Positions 33,815-42,563 of a stretch of 64,000 nt of DNA are shown here, in pieces. A program made the translations under genes and the position numbers. The DNA is from Nonomuraea ceibae (GTDB lineage Bacteria > Actinomycetota > Actinomycetes > Streptosporangiales > Streptosporangiaceae), in assembly GCF_019396325.1 (NCBI RefSeq), contig NZ_JAHKRO010000007.1, forward strand, positions 1-64,000. The letters are read 5' to 3'. Every line of letters starts with the position of its first letter. Within the stretch, counting starts at the first letter, position 1. The notes under the pieces were generated by a model. The model saw only the letters and a list, made by a program, of their open reading frames with translations, was not told the origin of the DNA and did no database searches.

Positions 33815-34654
33815 ATGATTTTTCGGGATAGCGGGCCGGTCGTGCGTCTCGACGTTAACCTCCTCGACCACGTCCTCATCGCCCTGTACTTCGCCACCGT
33901 GCTCGGGATCGGCTTCGCGGCCCGCCGCCGGATCAGCTCCAGCCTGGACATCTTCCTGGCCGGACGCGGGCTGCCCGCGTGGATCACCAGGCTGGCGTTC
34001 GTCTCGGCCAACCTCGGCGCCATCGAGATCCTCGGCATGGCGGCCAACGGCGCCCAGTACGGCGCGATGACCGTGCACTACTACTGGATCGGCGCGGTGC
34101 CGGCGATGGTGTTCCTCGGCATCGTCATGATGCCGTTCTACTACCGCTCCAAGGTGCGCAGCGTGCCGGAGTTCCTGCGCAGGCGGTTCAACGGCGCCAC
34201 CCAGCTGCTGAACGCCATCACGTTCGCGGTGGCGCAGATCCTCATCTCCGGGGTCAACCTGTACGCGCTCGCCCTGGTCATGGAGGCGCTGCTGGGCTGG
34301 CCGCTGCCGGTGTCGGTGGTCGTGTCGGCGCTCATCGTGCTCGCCTACATCACGCTCGGCGGGCTGTCCTCGGCCATCTACAAGGCCGGGCTCGTCGGCT
34401 TCGGCACCGAGCTGAACGCCAGCTTCTGGGGCGCGGGCATCGCCTTCGCCGTGGACATGGTCGTGTCGGTCGTGGTCACGCTGGTCACCACGCCCAAACC
34501 GGAGGCGGAGCTGCGCGGGCTGGTGTACGGGCTGAGCGCGGTGGACCTGGAGGACGACGCGCTCGCCGGTGACACCAAGTGGTACCGCTCGCCCGTCCTG
34601 CTCGGCACGGGCGCGCTGATTCTGGCCGCCGCCATGTACGGGGTGATCCTGTGA
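33815..34654 (+). CDS. Sodium/solute symporter (SSS family) with apparent large internal deletion
   Basis: 279 residues from the ATG at 33815 (a GTG at 33842 is an alternative), against about 530-560 in the family. The first 190 residues are a normal N-terminus: YFATVLGIGFAARRRISSSLDIFLAGRGLP, SVPEFLRRRFNGATQ, VLAYITLGGLSSAIY. Directly after SSAIY the sequence jumps to a block that belongs near the family's C-terminus (GFGTELNASFWGAG, TTPKPEAELRGLVYG, LAGDTKWYRSPVLLG). Around 250 residues and about six spans seem missing, with the frame kept. Probably non-functional. Classed as CDS because the frame is open. Confidence 0.7.
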   Translation: MIFRDSGPVVRLDVNLLDHVLIALYFATVLGIGFAARRRISSSLDIFLAGRGLPAWITRLAFVSANLGAIEILGMAANGAQYGAMTVHYYWIGAVPAMVFLGIVMMPFYYRSKVRSVPEFLRRRFNGATQLLNAITFAVAQILISGVNLYALALVMEALLGWPLPVSVVVSALIVLAYITLGGLSSAIYKAGLVGFGTELNASFWGAGIAFAVDMVVSVVVTLVTTPKPEAELRGLVYGLSAVDLEDDALAGDTKWYRSPVLLGTGALILAAAMYGVIL

Positions 34655-34821
34655 GCGACATCCGACTCGTCATCGGCGGGCTGTTCCTCGTGTACGGCGT
34701 GATCCTCGTCGTCGCGGGCCTGTTCGGCAGCCCGATCAACCTGTGGACCGGCCTCGCCCTGGCGGCCTTCGGCGCCGCGTTCGTCATCTGGTCCCGCCTC
34801 AACCGCATCGAACGCGACTGA
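34651..34821 (+). CDS. Small two-span membrane protein coupled to the symporter gene
   Basis: 56 residues from the GTG at 34651, which overlaps the symporter TGA (GTGA). Two hydrophobic segments (LVIGGLFLVYGVILVVAGLF and WTGLALAAFGAAFVIW) with a charged C-terminus (SRLNRIERD). Probably an accessory subunit of the SSS transporter; this pairing is common in actinobacteria as far as I recall. Confidence 0.7.
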   Translation: MSDIRLVIGGLFLVYGVILVVAGLFGSPINLWTGLALAAFGAAFVIWSRLNRIERD

Positions 34822-35288
34822 CCCACCGGCCGCCACCCTCGATGGCGCACCCGCAGCCTCGGATGGCACGCCCGGCACCCGGGCACCCCCGCCCCGCCGC
34901 AGCCCCAGGTGCCACACTCGGCGGTACGCACGCCGGCGCTCTGAGCCCGGCCCGGCGCACCCAGCGGAGACGCTCCCGGTGGCACCCGGCTGCCTCCCCG
35001 ACGCCACCACGGGCGCCACCCCAGGGGGTGCGCCCGACCGCCCCCAGGTCCTCACCGACGCCACACTGGGGGCCGCGGTCCGCTCGGAGGGCTTGGGTAG
35101 GGGATGACGCCCGCCTGCTGAAGGAGCGTGGGGCCCCGGTGCGCCCGGTGGGTGGGGCCCTGGGCGCGGCCGGGCTCGCGCCGGAGGAGGGCGCGGCTCT
35201 GGGCACGGGTCAGCGCCCCGCCCGCCGCCGGATGACCCGAGGCGGCGGCCGTGCGCGCCCCGCCGCGTCGCAGGCAGGCGCGAGCGCT
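34822..35288. other. 467-base gap without a convincing gene
   Basis: Both strands are open for long stretches, as expected at this GC content, but the translations are low-complexity Arg/Pro/Ala sequences without recognisable motifs, so I call no gene. No tRNA, hairpin of note or repeat seen. Confidence 0.6.
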
Positions 35289-35531
35289 CTAGTACTCGAC
35301 CTCGAACGTGTGCGGCCCCAGCCCGTAGCCGTCGTCGCCCTTGGGCAGCACGTGCCCCTGGTCGATCAGCGTGCGCAGGCTGTCGCGCACCTCGTCCTCC
35401 TCCAGCCCGGTCGCCCGGACGAGTGAGCCGAAGCCGGCCCAGCCGTGCTCGACGGCTTCGGCGGCGATCGCCTCGTACACGTGGATGTCCACGTCCGACA
35501 GGACCTGGACGTCATGATCGTCAGCCATCAC
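35289..35531 (-). CDS. Small winged-helix-like hypothetical protein
   Basis: 80 residues (MMADDHDVQV start; the second Met is also possible). The central HVYEAIAAEAVEHGWAGFGSLVRATGLEEDEVRDSL followed by LIDQGHVLPKGDDG has the helix pattern of a small winged helix-turn-helix, but I cannot name the family. Its ATG overlaps the TGA of the upstream DUF6158-like gene. Confidence 0.65.
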   Translation of the reverse strand: MMADDHDVQVLSDVDIHVYEAIAAEAVEHGWAGFGSLVRATGLEEDEVRDSLRTLIDQGHVLPKGDDGYGLGPHTFEVEY

Positions 35532-35752
35532 CGCAACCTCGCCCCCTCGCGCAGCCGGTTCGGGTCGACGTCGCGCTCAGGGAAGCGGCGCAGGTACTCG
35601 GCCTCCATCTCGTTGGTGCGTGAGGTGTGCCGGTCAAGGGCGTCGTCAGAGCCGTGCATGAGTGTCTCGGTCCGGGTCGCGTGCAGTTGCCGCAGCTCGC
35701 GCAGCAGATCGTCGTCGCTGAGGGCTGCCGGGTCGATTCCCATCGTCGTCAT
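35528..35752 (-). CDS. DUF6158-like small protein
   Basis: 74 residues, highly charged. The pattern IDPAALSDDDLLRELRQLH, ETLMHGSDDAL, EAEYLRRFPERDVDP resembles DUF6158, a small actinobacterial family of unknown function. It is probably helical and soluble. Coupled to the next small gene by an ATGA overlap. Its promoter lies in the gap shared with the LysR gene. Confidence 0.75.
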   Translation of the reverse strand: MTTMGIDPAALSDDDLLRELRQLHATRTETLMHGSDDALDRHTSRTNEMEAEYLRRFPERDVDPNRLREGARLR

Positions 35753-35783
35753 GCGCTCCCCCTACCCCGGAAGCGCGCAACAA

Positions 35784-35808
35784 TATATGTCACAATTCCT
35801 GACATATA
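35784..35808. promoter_or_regulatory. 25-bp palindrome in the LysR promoter
   Basis: TATATGTCA, seven bases, TGACATATA form a perfect 9-bp inverted repeat, 39 bases upstream of the LysR start. Likely the binding site of the LysR regulator itself, controlling both its own gene and the divergent small operon. Confidence 0.7.
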
Positions 35809-35847
35809 GGCATTGTCCCGGAGATTGGACCGCCTTACCTTCCGGGT

Positions 35848-36780
35848 ATGGACCTCGAGCTCCGGCACCTCAGAATCGTCCGCGCGGTAGCGGACGCGGG
35901 AAGTGTCAGCAAGGCCGCCTCCCTGCTCGGGTTAGCGCAGCCTGCCCTGACCGCCCAGCTGAAACGTATCGAGCGCATGCTCGGCGGCGCGCTGTTCGAG
36001 CGCGACCGTCACGGCGCCCGCCCCACCCGGCTCGGCGAGCTGGTGCTCGCCCGCGCCCGGGTGCTCCTGCCCGCCGCCAAGGAACTCCAGGAGGAGGCCG
36101 TACGGTTCGCGCACGCCCCCTCCCCCGGCTACCGGATCGGCGCGACGAACGGCCCCGTGCTCGGCGGGCTGGTCGACCGGCTCGCCGCCGAACGGAGCGT
36201 GACCACGTACACGAGCTGGTCGACCCACGAGCTCACCACGATGGTCGAGCTCGGCCGCCTCGACTACGTGCTCACCGGCGCGTGCGGCGAGGGCGGCGCT
36301 CCCACCGGCACGCTGGTGTGGGAGACGATCAGCCTCGACCCCGTCTTCGTGCTCATGGCCGACACCCACCCGCTGGCCAGGGAGAAGGAGGTGGAGCTCG
36401 GCGACCTGGCCGAGGAGCAGTGGGCCGCGACGCCCGGCGACGGCTGCTTCACCGACTGCTTCGCGACGGCGTGCGCGCGGGCGGGGTTCACGCCGCGCAC
36501 GATGTACGAGACGGACCTCGCCACCTGCGCGCACCTGGCCCAGGTAGGGCGGGCGGTGGTGCTCTGTCAAGCCACTCATCAGGCCGCGCCCGGTCTGGTC
36601 GTGGTGCCGCTGAAGAACGCGCCGCTGCGCTGGCGGCAGCTCCTCGGCCGGCATCCCGGCGCCGCCGACGCGCCCTGGGTGATGGTGCAGGCCAAACAGG
36701 CCCACCAGGAGGCCGTACGACGCAGCATCGTCTATCACGACTGGCTGGTACGAAATCCGGGTTTCGGCACCGCACCATAA
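35848..36780 (+). CDS. LysR-family transcriptional regulator
   Basis: 310 residues. An N-terminal winged HTH (LRHLRIVRAVADAGSVSKAASLLGLAQPALTAQLKRIE, residues about 5-40) with a normal effector-binding domain that includes VFVLMADTHPLA. The central cysteine-containing stretch (GDGCFTDCFATACARAG) is unusual in carrying three cysteines in 12 residues, which could sense redox state or metal. The effector is unknown. Confidence 0.92.
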   Translation: MDLELRHLRIVRAVADAGSVSKAASLLGLAQPALTAQLKRIERMLGGALFERDRHGARPTRLGELVLARARVLLPAAKELQEEAVRFAHAPSPGYRIGATNGPVLGGLVDRLAAERSVTTYTSWSTHELTTMVELGRLDYVLTGACGEGGAPTGTLVWETISLDPVFVLMADTHPLAREKEVELGDLAEEQWAATPGDGCFTDCFATACARAGFTPRTMYETDLATCAHLAQVGRAVVLCQATHQAAPGLVVVPLKNAPLRWRQLLGRHPGAADAPWVMVQAKQAHQEAVRRSIVYHDWLVRNPGFGTAP

Positions 36781-36862
36781 CATCGCGATAGGGGCGAAGT
36801 AGTACTCCTCGCTCAGTGGGCGGCTGGTTACTTTAACGGCACCCCAGCAGCAAGGAGACATC

Positions 36863-38302
36863 ATGCTCCGCACTCCTGCCACCATCGCGATCGCGATCGG
36901 CGCGTTACTCGTGACGGCGACCCCGGCCGTCGCCGAGAAGCCACCCTCCGGTGTCGTCGACGCCATCCAGCGCGACCTCGGCATCACCCAGGAACAGGCG
37001 ATCAACCGCCTGGCCAACGAGGCGCGCGGCAACAGGGCCGCCCCCGGCCTGCGCAAGAAGCTCGGCGACCGCTTCGCCGGGATCTGGTACGAAGGCGCCG
37101 AGAGCGCCCTCGTCGTGGCCACCGTCGACGCGGCCGACACCGCGGCGATCACCCGCGCCGGCGCGCGGGCCCGAGTCGTGCCCAGAACCCTGGCCGACCT
37201 CACCGCCGTCAAGGAGCGCCTGGACAAGGCCGCGCCGCCCGCGACCGTGCACGCCTGGTCGGTCTCCGTCGCCGACAACTCCGTCGTCGTCTGGGCCGCC
37301 GACCACGACGCCGCCCGCGCCTGGATGGCCACCGCCGGCGTGGACGCCAAGGCCGTCAAGCTGGAACAGTCCGCCGAACGGGCCAAGCTCTTCTACGACA
37401 TCCGCGGCGGCGACGCCTACTACACCGGCCCCTACCGCTGCTCGGTCGGCTTCGCGGCCCGGCGCGGCACCCAGATGGGCTACACCACCGCCGGCCACTG
37501 CGGCTCCACCGGCGACGCCACCCAGGGCCACAACCGGGTGGCGCAGGGCACGTTCCAGATCTCCTCGTTCCCGGGCAACGACTACGCCTGGGTCCAGACG
37601 AACGCCGACTGGACCGGCCCCGGCGTCGTCAACGGCTACTCGGCCGGCATCCTGCCCGTGCGCGGCGCGGCCGTCACCCAGCCCGGCGGCTCCGTGTGCC
37701 GCTCCGGCTCCACCACCCAGTGGCACTGCGGCACCGTCACCGCGCTCAACTCCACCGTGAACTACCCCGAGGGCACCGTCTCCGGCCTCACCCGCACCAC
37801 CGTCTGCGCCGAAGGCGGCGACTCCGGCGGCTCGTTCATCTCCGGCGACCAGGCCCAGGGCATGACCTCCGGCGGCTCCGGCAACTGCACCAGCGGCGGC
37901 ACCACGTACTTCCAGCCCATCGGGGAGATCATCTCGGTCGGCAACCTGACGCTGGTCACGAGCGGCGGCAACGACCCCGACCCGCCCACCGGCTGCGACG
38001 GCTACGAGGACACCTACACCGGCTCCCTCACCTCCGGCCAGAACGCCTACCAGCCCGACGGCTCCTACTACCGCACCACCACCTCGGGCACCCACGCGGC
38101 CTGCCTGGACGCCCCTGACAGCGCCGACTTCGACCTGCACCTCCAGCGCTGGAGCGGCTCCGCCTGGAGCACCGTGGCCAGGAGCGACAGCCCGAACGCC
38201 GACGAGTCCATCAGCTACAACGGCAGCGCCGGCTACTACCGCTACCGCGTCCACGCCTACAGCGGCTCCGGCTCCTACACCCTCGGCCTGAACCGCCCGT
38301 AA
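36863..38302 (+). CDS. Secreted S1-family serine protease (streptogrisin/alpha-lytic type) with C-terminal domain
   Basis: 479 residues, ATG with AAGGAG upstream. Signal peptide 1-24 (cut after AVA), then an alpha-lytic-type propeptide to about 175 that would assist folding, then the protease. The triad is His212 (YTTAGHC), Asp240 (GNDYAWV) and Ser321 (GGDSGGS). Cysteine pairs fit the streptogrisin layout. After a short linker (near 370-375), about 100 residues form a PPC-like beta-sandwich (DLHLQRWSGSAW). Exported, self-processing and probably active. Confidence 0.93.
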   Translation: MLRTPATIAIAIGALLVTATPAVAEKPPSGVVDAIQRDLGITQEQAINRLANEARGNRAAPGLRKKLGDRFAGIWYEGAESALVVATVDAADTAAITRAGARARVVPRTLADLTAVKERLDKAAPPATVHAWSVSVADNSVVVWAADHDAARAWMATAGVDAKAVKLEQSAERAKLFYDIRGGDAYYTGPYRCSVGFAARRGTQMGYTTAGHCGSTGDATQGHNRVAQGTFQISSFPGNDYAWVQTNADWTGPGVVNGYSAGILPVRGAAVTQPGGSVCRSGSTTQWHCGTVTALNSTVNYPEGTVSGLTRTTVCAEGGDSGGSFISGDQAQGMTSGGSGNCTSGGTTYFQPIGEIISVGNLTLVTSGGNDPDPPTGCDGYEDTYTGSLTSGQNAYQPDGSYYRTTTSGTHAACLDAPDSADFDLHLQRWSGSAWSTVARSDSPNADESISYNGSAGYYRYRVHAYSGSGSYTLGLNRP

Positions 38303-38315
38303 CCCTGCTTCCCCC

Positions 38316-38344
38316 GGGCCGGGGAGCCCCGCGCTCCCCGGCCC
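38316..38344 (+). terminator. Strong hairpin after the S1 protease gene
   Basis: GGGCCGGGGAGC (38316-38327) pairs over a 5-base loop with GCTCCCCGGCCC (38333-38344), a perfect 12-bp stem 14 bases after the stop. No clear T-run follows, as is usual for high-GC actinomycetes. Confidence 0.8.
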
Positions 38345-38489
38345 TCCCAGGCCCGAGGGTTTTATCCACTGTGATCCGATTTGGGCTCCATTCCGCCTGC
38401 CGGTCGTGGAATGATGTCCGAGGCAGCCGCGCGCACCGCCGGAAGCCACGGCGTCATGCTCTAGCCTTGAGGCCGTACAAATGAATCCA

Positions 38490-38563
38490 GGGGCGGTAGC
38501 TCAGCCGGTCAGAGCATCGGACTCATAATCCGTGGGTCGTGGGTTCAAGTCCCACCCGCCCTA
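38490..38563 (+). tRNA. tRNA-Met (anticodon CAT; tRNA-Ile2 not excluded)
   Basis: A 74-base cloverleaf: acceptor GGGGCGG/CCGCCCT (with a G-T first pair), TA at 8-9, D-stem GCTC/GAGC, anticodon loop CTCATAA, T-arm GTGGG-TTCAAGT-CCCAC, discriminator A. CCA is not encoded. The top pair of the anticodon stem is T-T. The anticodon CAT reads as methionine; a lysidine-modified Ile2 tRNA has the same gene anticodon. A tyrosine integrase gene faces it, so the 3' end may be an attachment site. Confidence 0.9.
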
Positions 38564-38980
38564 CTCACCAAAACCGCATCCGACCTGGGGTTTCTCGGTT
38601 CTCGCCACCCTCGTGTCTTGCCGTTGATCATGGCCGGTTGCTCCATGGTTGCTCTTGTGTGCGGACCGTGTACGCGGGTAGATCATTTAGACCGCCACTG
38701 TCAGCTCAGACCCCGAAGACCAGCATCAGAACGCCAAGTTGAAAGCTCCGGCGGCACCGCTGGTCAGCGCGGTCTCATGCCCGGTCAAGTCTTGTCCAAG
38801 TCAGCTCGTCTTGCCTTGTCAGGCCTCTAGTGACCAGCAGACAAAGATCCCCTGCTTCTCGGGGGAGTCTGCTCGGCCCTTCTCAGCCGAAATCAGATAC
38901 CGATCGGCGGTTCGACACCGTCATGGAGGGCAAACAAACAGGCCCGCCGGCGAATCGGCGGGCCTGCTGGGTTCGGTAGC
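38564..38980. other. 417 bases between the tRNA and the integrase gene
   Basis: No convincing gene; composition is clearly less GC-rich than the flanks. It carries the terminator at 38929-38966. It would hold the left attachment site if the element used the tRNA. I found no second copy of the tRNA 3' end inside the window. Confidence 0.5.
38931..38966 (-). terminator. Rho-independent terminator of the integrase gene
   Basis: A stem of eleven pairs, GGCCCGCCG (38941-38949) against CGGCGGGCC (38956-38964) plus CA/TG at the base, with a 6-base loop. On the minus strand it is followed by TGTTTGTTTG, a T-rich tail. Fourteen bases after the integrase stop. One of the few textbook terminators in this window. 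Confidence 0.9.
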
Positions 38981-40597
38981 TCAGGTGGTGACGTCGTCGA
39001 TGTGGTTCGGCAGTGTGATCAGCCGGGCGGTCTGCGCGCCGCTGGCTGCGGTGTTGATGAGGGCTGCGGTGGATTCGGCGGCGGCGCGGGCGACTTCGGG
39101 GTAGACGCTGGTATAGGTGTCGCGGGTGAAGGTGGACGACACGTGCCCGAGTGTCTCCTGCACGACCTTCAGGTCGACTCCGGCGGCGAGCATGATGGAC
39201 GCTGCCCCGTGCCGTAGATCATGCAGCCGCACCGGCGGCAACCCCGCCTGGAAGGCCAGCAGGTAGAACTGGTCGCTGACCTGCTGCGGATGCAACGCCC
39301 GGCCGATCTCGTCGGTGAAAACGAACCCGCTGTCCGTCCACGCCTCCCCCGCGGCCAGCCGCTCAGCGGCTTGGCGTTTGCGGTGCGCGCGCAGCGCGCC
39401 GACGGTATCGGCGTCCAACGCGATAGTGCGATCACTGGCCTCGGTCTTCGGCCTGCCCTGCACCGGCTCCCACCCCAGCTGGGTGATCTGCCAGTGCACC
39501 CCTGCCGTCCCGGCGGCCAGGTCGACGTCCTTCCACCGCAGCCCGACGGCCTCACCCCGGCGCAGCCCACGCAGCGCGATCAACCGGTACAGCGCGAACA
39601 ACCGATGGGTAGCCGCCTGGGAGAGGAAAGCGAACGTGTGGGAGGGCGTCCACACCATCACCGGAGACGGACGCGGCACGGACGCATACACGTTGATCAT
39701 GGCGGCGCGGCTGAGCCGCGCCCCGCACCGCCGCCGCCGCTCAACATCGAGCCGATCCTGCAGGTCACGGTTCCAGGCGGCCACCCGCTCCTCGGTCCAC
39801 ACCAGCGCCTTGGGAGATGCGGCGTCGGGAAGTTCGACGACCGCGGCGGGGTTGAAGTCGATCAGCCGGTCCTGCTTGATCGCGATGTTCAGCGCGTGCC
39901 GGAGAGTGGCGCGAATGCGGTGCATGGTGGCCGGGCCGACCGGCCGCCGATACCGCACCGTCGCCCGCTGCTCCGGATCGGCGCTGGCGCGGGCGGCAGT
40001 GATGGCGTCGTTGAACTCCTCGATCGCGTCGAACATGCCCGCCACGTCCGACACCCGCAGCCGGTCCAGCCGGATGTCACCGAGGTAGGGGGTGAAGTAC
40101 AGGCGGATGTGCGCCTCGTACGAGCGGCGCGTGGTCACATCGATCTTCCGCTTGCGCCGCAGAAACTCCTCCATCCATTCAGCGACGGTGACGGTGGGAT
40201 TGAGGTCCTGCCGGGTGCGGACCTTGCGCCGTACCTCCTCCACCGGCGGCAGCGCCTTGGTGTCCTTGAGCACCGACAGCATCAGCTCGGTGATCTTCCG
40301 CTGGATGTGCGGGTCCTCATCCAGCGCCAGCAGGGCGCGGGCGTGCTCCAACTCGGCCTCGGCCTCCTCCAGTGTGGCGAAGCCGCGCCGTCGCAGGGGG
40401 TTACGCCGAGATCCGTCGGCGTGCGCGGGCAACTCGAGCTGATAGGCCCAGCGGCCGTGGGCGCTGCTCCAGCGTTCTCCGCCGCCGGGGCGCCGCAGCT
40501 TCGGGCACGCCTTGCCCAGCCTCTTGCCGGTCGCCTCATCCCGGCAGGAACACGTCTTGAAGGTGGTTCCGTTCATCTGCGTCGTCTTGCCCTTCAT
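38981..40597 (-). CDS. Tyrosine recombinase (phage-type integrase)
   Basis: 538 residues from the ATG at 40597 (an ATG at 40576 is possible). An N-terminal Arm/SAM-like region with a CSCRDEATGKRLGKACP cysteine segment, a core-binding domain about 155-270, and a catalytic domain with Arg in LRGLRRGEAVGLRW, HDLRHG (His-x-x-Arg), a LGHVSS His and the nucleophile Tyr in RDTYTSVYPE. Complete and probably active. Faces a tRNA gene, the usual place for actinomycete integrative elements and prophages. No excisionase or replication gene seen. Confidence 0.93.
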   Translation of the reverse strand: MKGKTTQMNGTTFKTCSCRDEATGKRLGKACPKLRRPGGGERWSSAHGRWAYQLELPAHADGSRRNPLRRRGFATLEEAEAELEHARALLALDEDPHIQRKITELMLSVLKDTKALPPVEEVRRKVRTRQDLNPTVTVAEWMEEFLRRKRKIDVTTRRSYEAHIRLYFTPYLGDIRLDRLRVSDVAGMFDAIEEFNDAITAARASADPEQRATVRYRRPVGPATMHRIRATLRHALNIAIKQDRLIDFNPAAVVELPDAASPKALVWTEERVAAWNRDLQDRLDVERRRRCGARLSRAAMINVYASVPRPSPVMVWTPSHTFAFLSQAATHRLFALYRLIALRGLRRGEAVGLRWKDVDLAAGTAGVHWQITQLGWEPVQGRPKTEASDRTIALDADTVGALRAHRKRQAAERLAAGEAWTDSGFVFTDEIGRALHPQQVSDQFYLLAFQAGLPPVRLHDLRHGAASIMLAAGVDLKVVQETLGHVSSTFTRDTYTSVYPEVARAAAESTAALINTAASGAQTARLITLPNHIDDVTT

Positions 40598-41266
40598 GTC
40601 CTGATCGGCTGCTGACCGCGTCGTCGCTGTTCGACGACGCCTTTCCTTCGCACCCCTACGACCGGCTGGACACACCATCGCCCCTGGGCGATGGGTCCCT
40701 GCACGACCCGACCTGCGGGTTGCCCGGCGCGTCGCGCGGGACGCGGTCACGCCGTCAGGCGACCCACGCATGGGCAGCGGGCCAAGGCCCGGATTGCAGC
40801 CGTCGCGTGGCACGCACACGGCCGGGGTGGCCGTTGTGGAACGCCCACGGGCCGCTGGTCGGGGGCGGTGGTATCGACGCCCACCTTCACCGCCCGCGTC
40901 AAGCGATATCCCCTGGTCACGTTCCCCGGGACACACATGATCCGGCCAGGCACGCCGCCGGCGTGGCCTCCCGGGCGGCAGCCGGCCGCAGATGGCCCCA
41001 TTCACGTGCACAACCGCATCTCGGCCGTCATGGCGGGAGAATGCAGCAAGGCTCGGCTAAACGGAAAGAAAGTACTGTCAGCATCCTCGTCCCGATCTGG
41101 CGGCGACCATTGTCCGGTCACCATCCAAATACCGGCTCGAAGAGCCGAATCAGGACAGCGCGGTAGACCACGCCTTGGTCAAATCGAAGTAAGCACCCGC
41201 TCCGATCGCCTCGAGCACCACAGGCCACACGCGATCTCAGCGCCCTGGCCAGGAACACAGCACGTC
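40598..41266. other. 669-base gap upstream of the integrase gene
   Basis: No gene supported. Open frames on both strands give Arg/Gly/Pro-rich sequences without motifs. An excisionase (Xis) would be expected here in an intact element; I see none. The integrase promoter must lie near the left end of this stretch. Confidence 0.5.
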
Positions 41267-42127
41267 ATGCCCACGGCAGCACCAACATCAGGAAACATCA
41301 CCGGCGGCATCGGCGGCATCGGCGAGGCCACCGCTGCCGCCCTGGCGGCGAAGGGCGCACGGGTCGTCCTCGCCGTACGCGACCAGACCCGCGGGCGCGC
41401 GGCCGCCGCCGAGATCGGCGGCCTCACCGAGTCACGCCCGCTCGACCTCGGATCGCTGGCCTCCGTGCGTGAGTTCGCCCGCACCGTGGACGCCCCCATC
41501 GACTATCTGATCAACAACGCCGGTTCCATGACCCCTACCCTGCAGCACACCACCGACGGCTTCGAGAGCCAGCTCGGCGTCAACCATCTCGGGCACTTCG
41601 CGATGACGAATCTGCTCCTGGGTCAGATCGCCGGGCGGGTGATCACCGTGTCCTCCACCAACTACCGCAGCGCGCACCTCGACTTCGAGGACCTGCAGTG
41701 GCAACGACGGCCCTACCGGCCGTTCGGCGCCTACGGACAGACCAAGCTGGCCAACCTGCTGTTCACCCGCGAACTGCAGCGCCGCCTGAACAGGGCCGGC
41801 TCACCGATCCTGGCCACGGCAGCGCATCCCGGCTGGGCGGCCACCGGATTCACCATGACCACCGGCCGGCGGATCCTTGACCACACCCTCGCACTGGGAA
41901 CGCGGCTCCTGGCCCAAAGCCCCGAAGGCGGCGCCCGGCCGACCCTGCTGGCCACCGTCGGCAACGTCCCCGGCGCCAGCTTCTCCGGCCCCAGCCGGTT
42001 CGGGGTACGCGGCCCCGCCGCCCTCGAAGAATAGTCCGGCGCAGCAGTCGACGATGACGCCGCACACAAGCTCTGGGAGGTCTCCGAACACCTCACTCAC
42101 GGCGAGTTTCCCCTGCCCACCACGTGA
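41267..42127 (+). pseudogene. SDR-family gene interrupted by an in-frame TAG
   Basis: From the ATG at 41267 the frame gives an SDR-like protein of 255 residues: TGGIGGIGEA cofactor loop, LINNAGSM, VSSTNYRSAH, YGQTKLAN (Tyr-x-x-x-Lys) and AAHPGWAATG. The TAG at 42032 ends it, but the same frame continues for 30 codons to a TGA at 42125 and still reads DAAHKLWEVSEHLT, the family's C-terminal end. The first beta-strand before the TG motif is also shorter than normal. This looks like a decaying gene: an oxidoreductase of the WW-domain-oxidoreductase/retinol-dehydrogenase branch. The core remains intact, so partial activity is possible. Confidence 0.75.
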
Positions 42128-42563
42128 GCAGTAGATCGCGCCCCTGCAGCCCCGTCCATGACCGGCTGCCCGGGGCGGCTTCCCCACCGACGCCTCCCCG
42201 CGGCGCCGGCTTCACGGCCGGCGCTTCTCCTTGTCCGTCGGCGGCACCTTGCCCGCCGCCGTTGCTTGAGGACGTGGCATGCGCAGGCCCCCGAGAGCTT
42301 CGCCGCGCATGATCGCAGCATAGGATCGTGCAGGATTTCTGCAAGGACTTGCAGCGATTCCGGAAGCATTCAGGGCGTCATTAGTTCCCTGTTTGAGCGA
42401 AATATCCTCTTTTGAGTGCATAAGTCCTGCCGTCGAACTGGCCGCAGTCGGCGGCGATGCCGACCCGCCGCACGCGTAGAGATCATTGGGCTCTATATTC
42501 GATCTCGTCAGCGTCGAAATTTGCTGAAACCTTCCAAGCATCTCCCTGGTACTAGGAGAATCG
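42128..42563. other. 436-base, lower-GC gap before the subtilase gene
   Basis: No supported gene. It holds a hairpin at 42203-42224 and then about 250 bases that are noticeably less GC-rich than the flanks, including AT-rich stretches near 42370-42420, presumably with the subtilase promoter. The composition suggests the right border of foreign DNA. Confidence 0.5.
42203..42224 (+). terminator. Hairpin after the decayed SDR gene
   Basis: GCGCCGGC and GCCGGCGC form a perfect 8-bp stem with a 6-base loop, followed by the pyrimidine-rich TTCTCCTTGTC. A plausible terminator for the SDR message. Confidence 0.6.

Noticed and set aside
34799..35206. Possible small gene on the minus strand in the 34822-35288 gap.
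   Set aside because: Pro/Arg/Ala-rich sequence without motif or ribosome-binding site, and similar open frames exist on the other strand.
37762..37989. Small gene inside the S1 protease gene on the minus strand.
   Set aside because: It lies wholly opposite the catalytic Ser region and has no features of its own.
38564..38930. Second copy of the tRNA 3' end as attachment repeat, or a small excisionase gene.
   Set aside because: I looked for both between 38564 and 42560 and found neither.
40691..41266. Extending the SDR gene upstream to a much longer protein.
   Set aside because: The extra 190 residues have no homology-like pattern; the Rossmann part begins just after the ATG at 41267.
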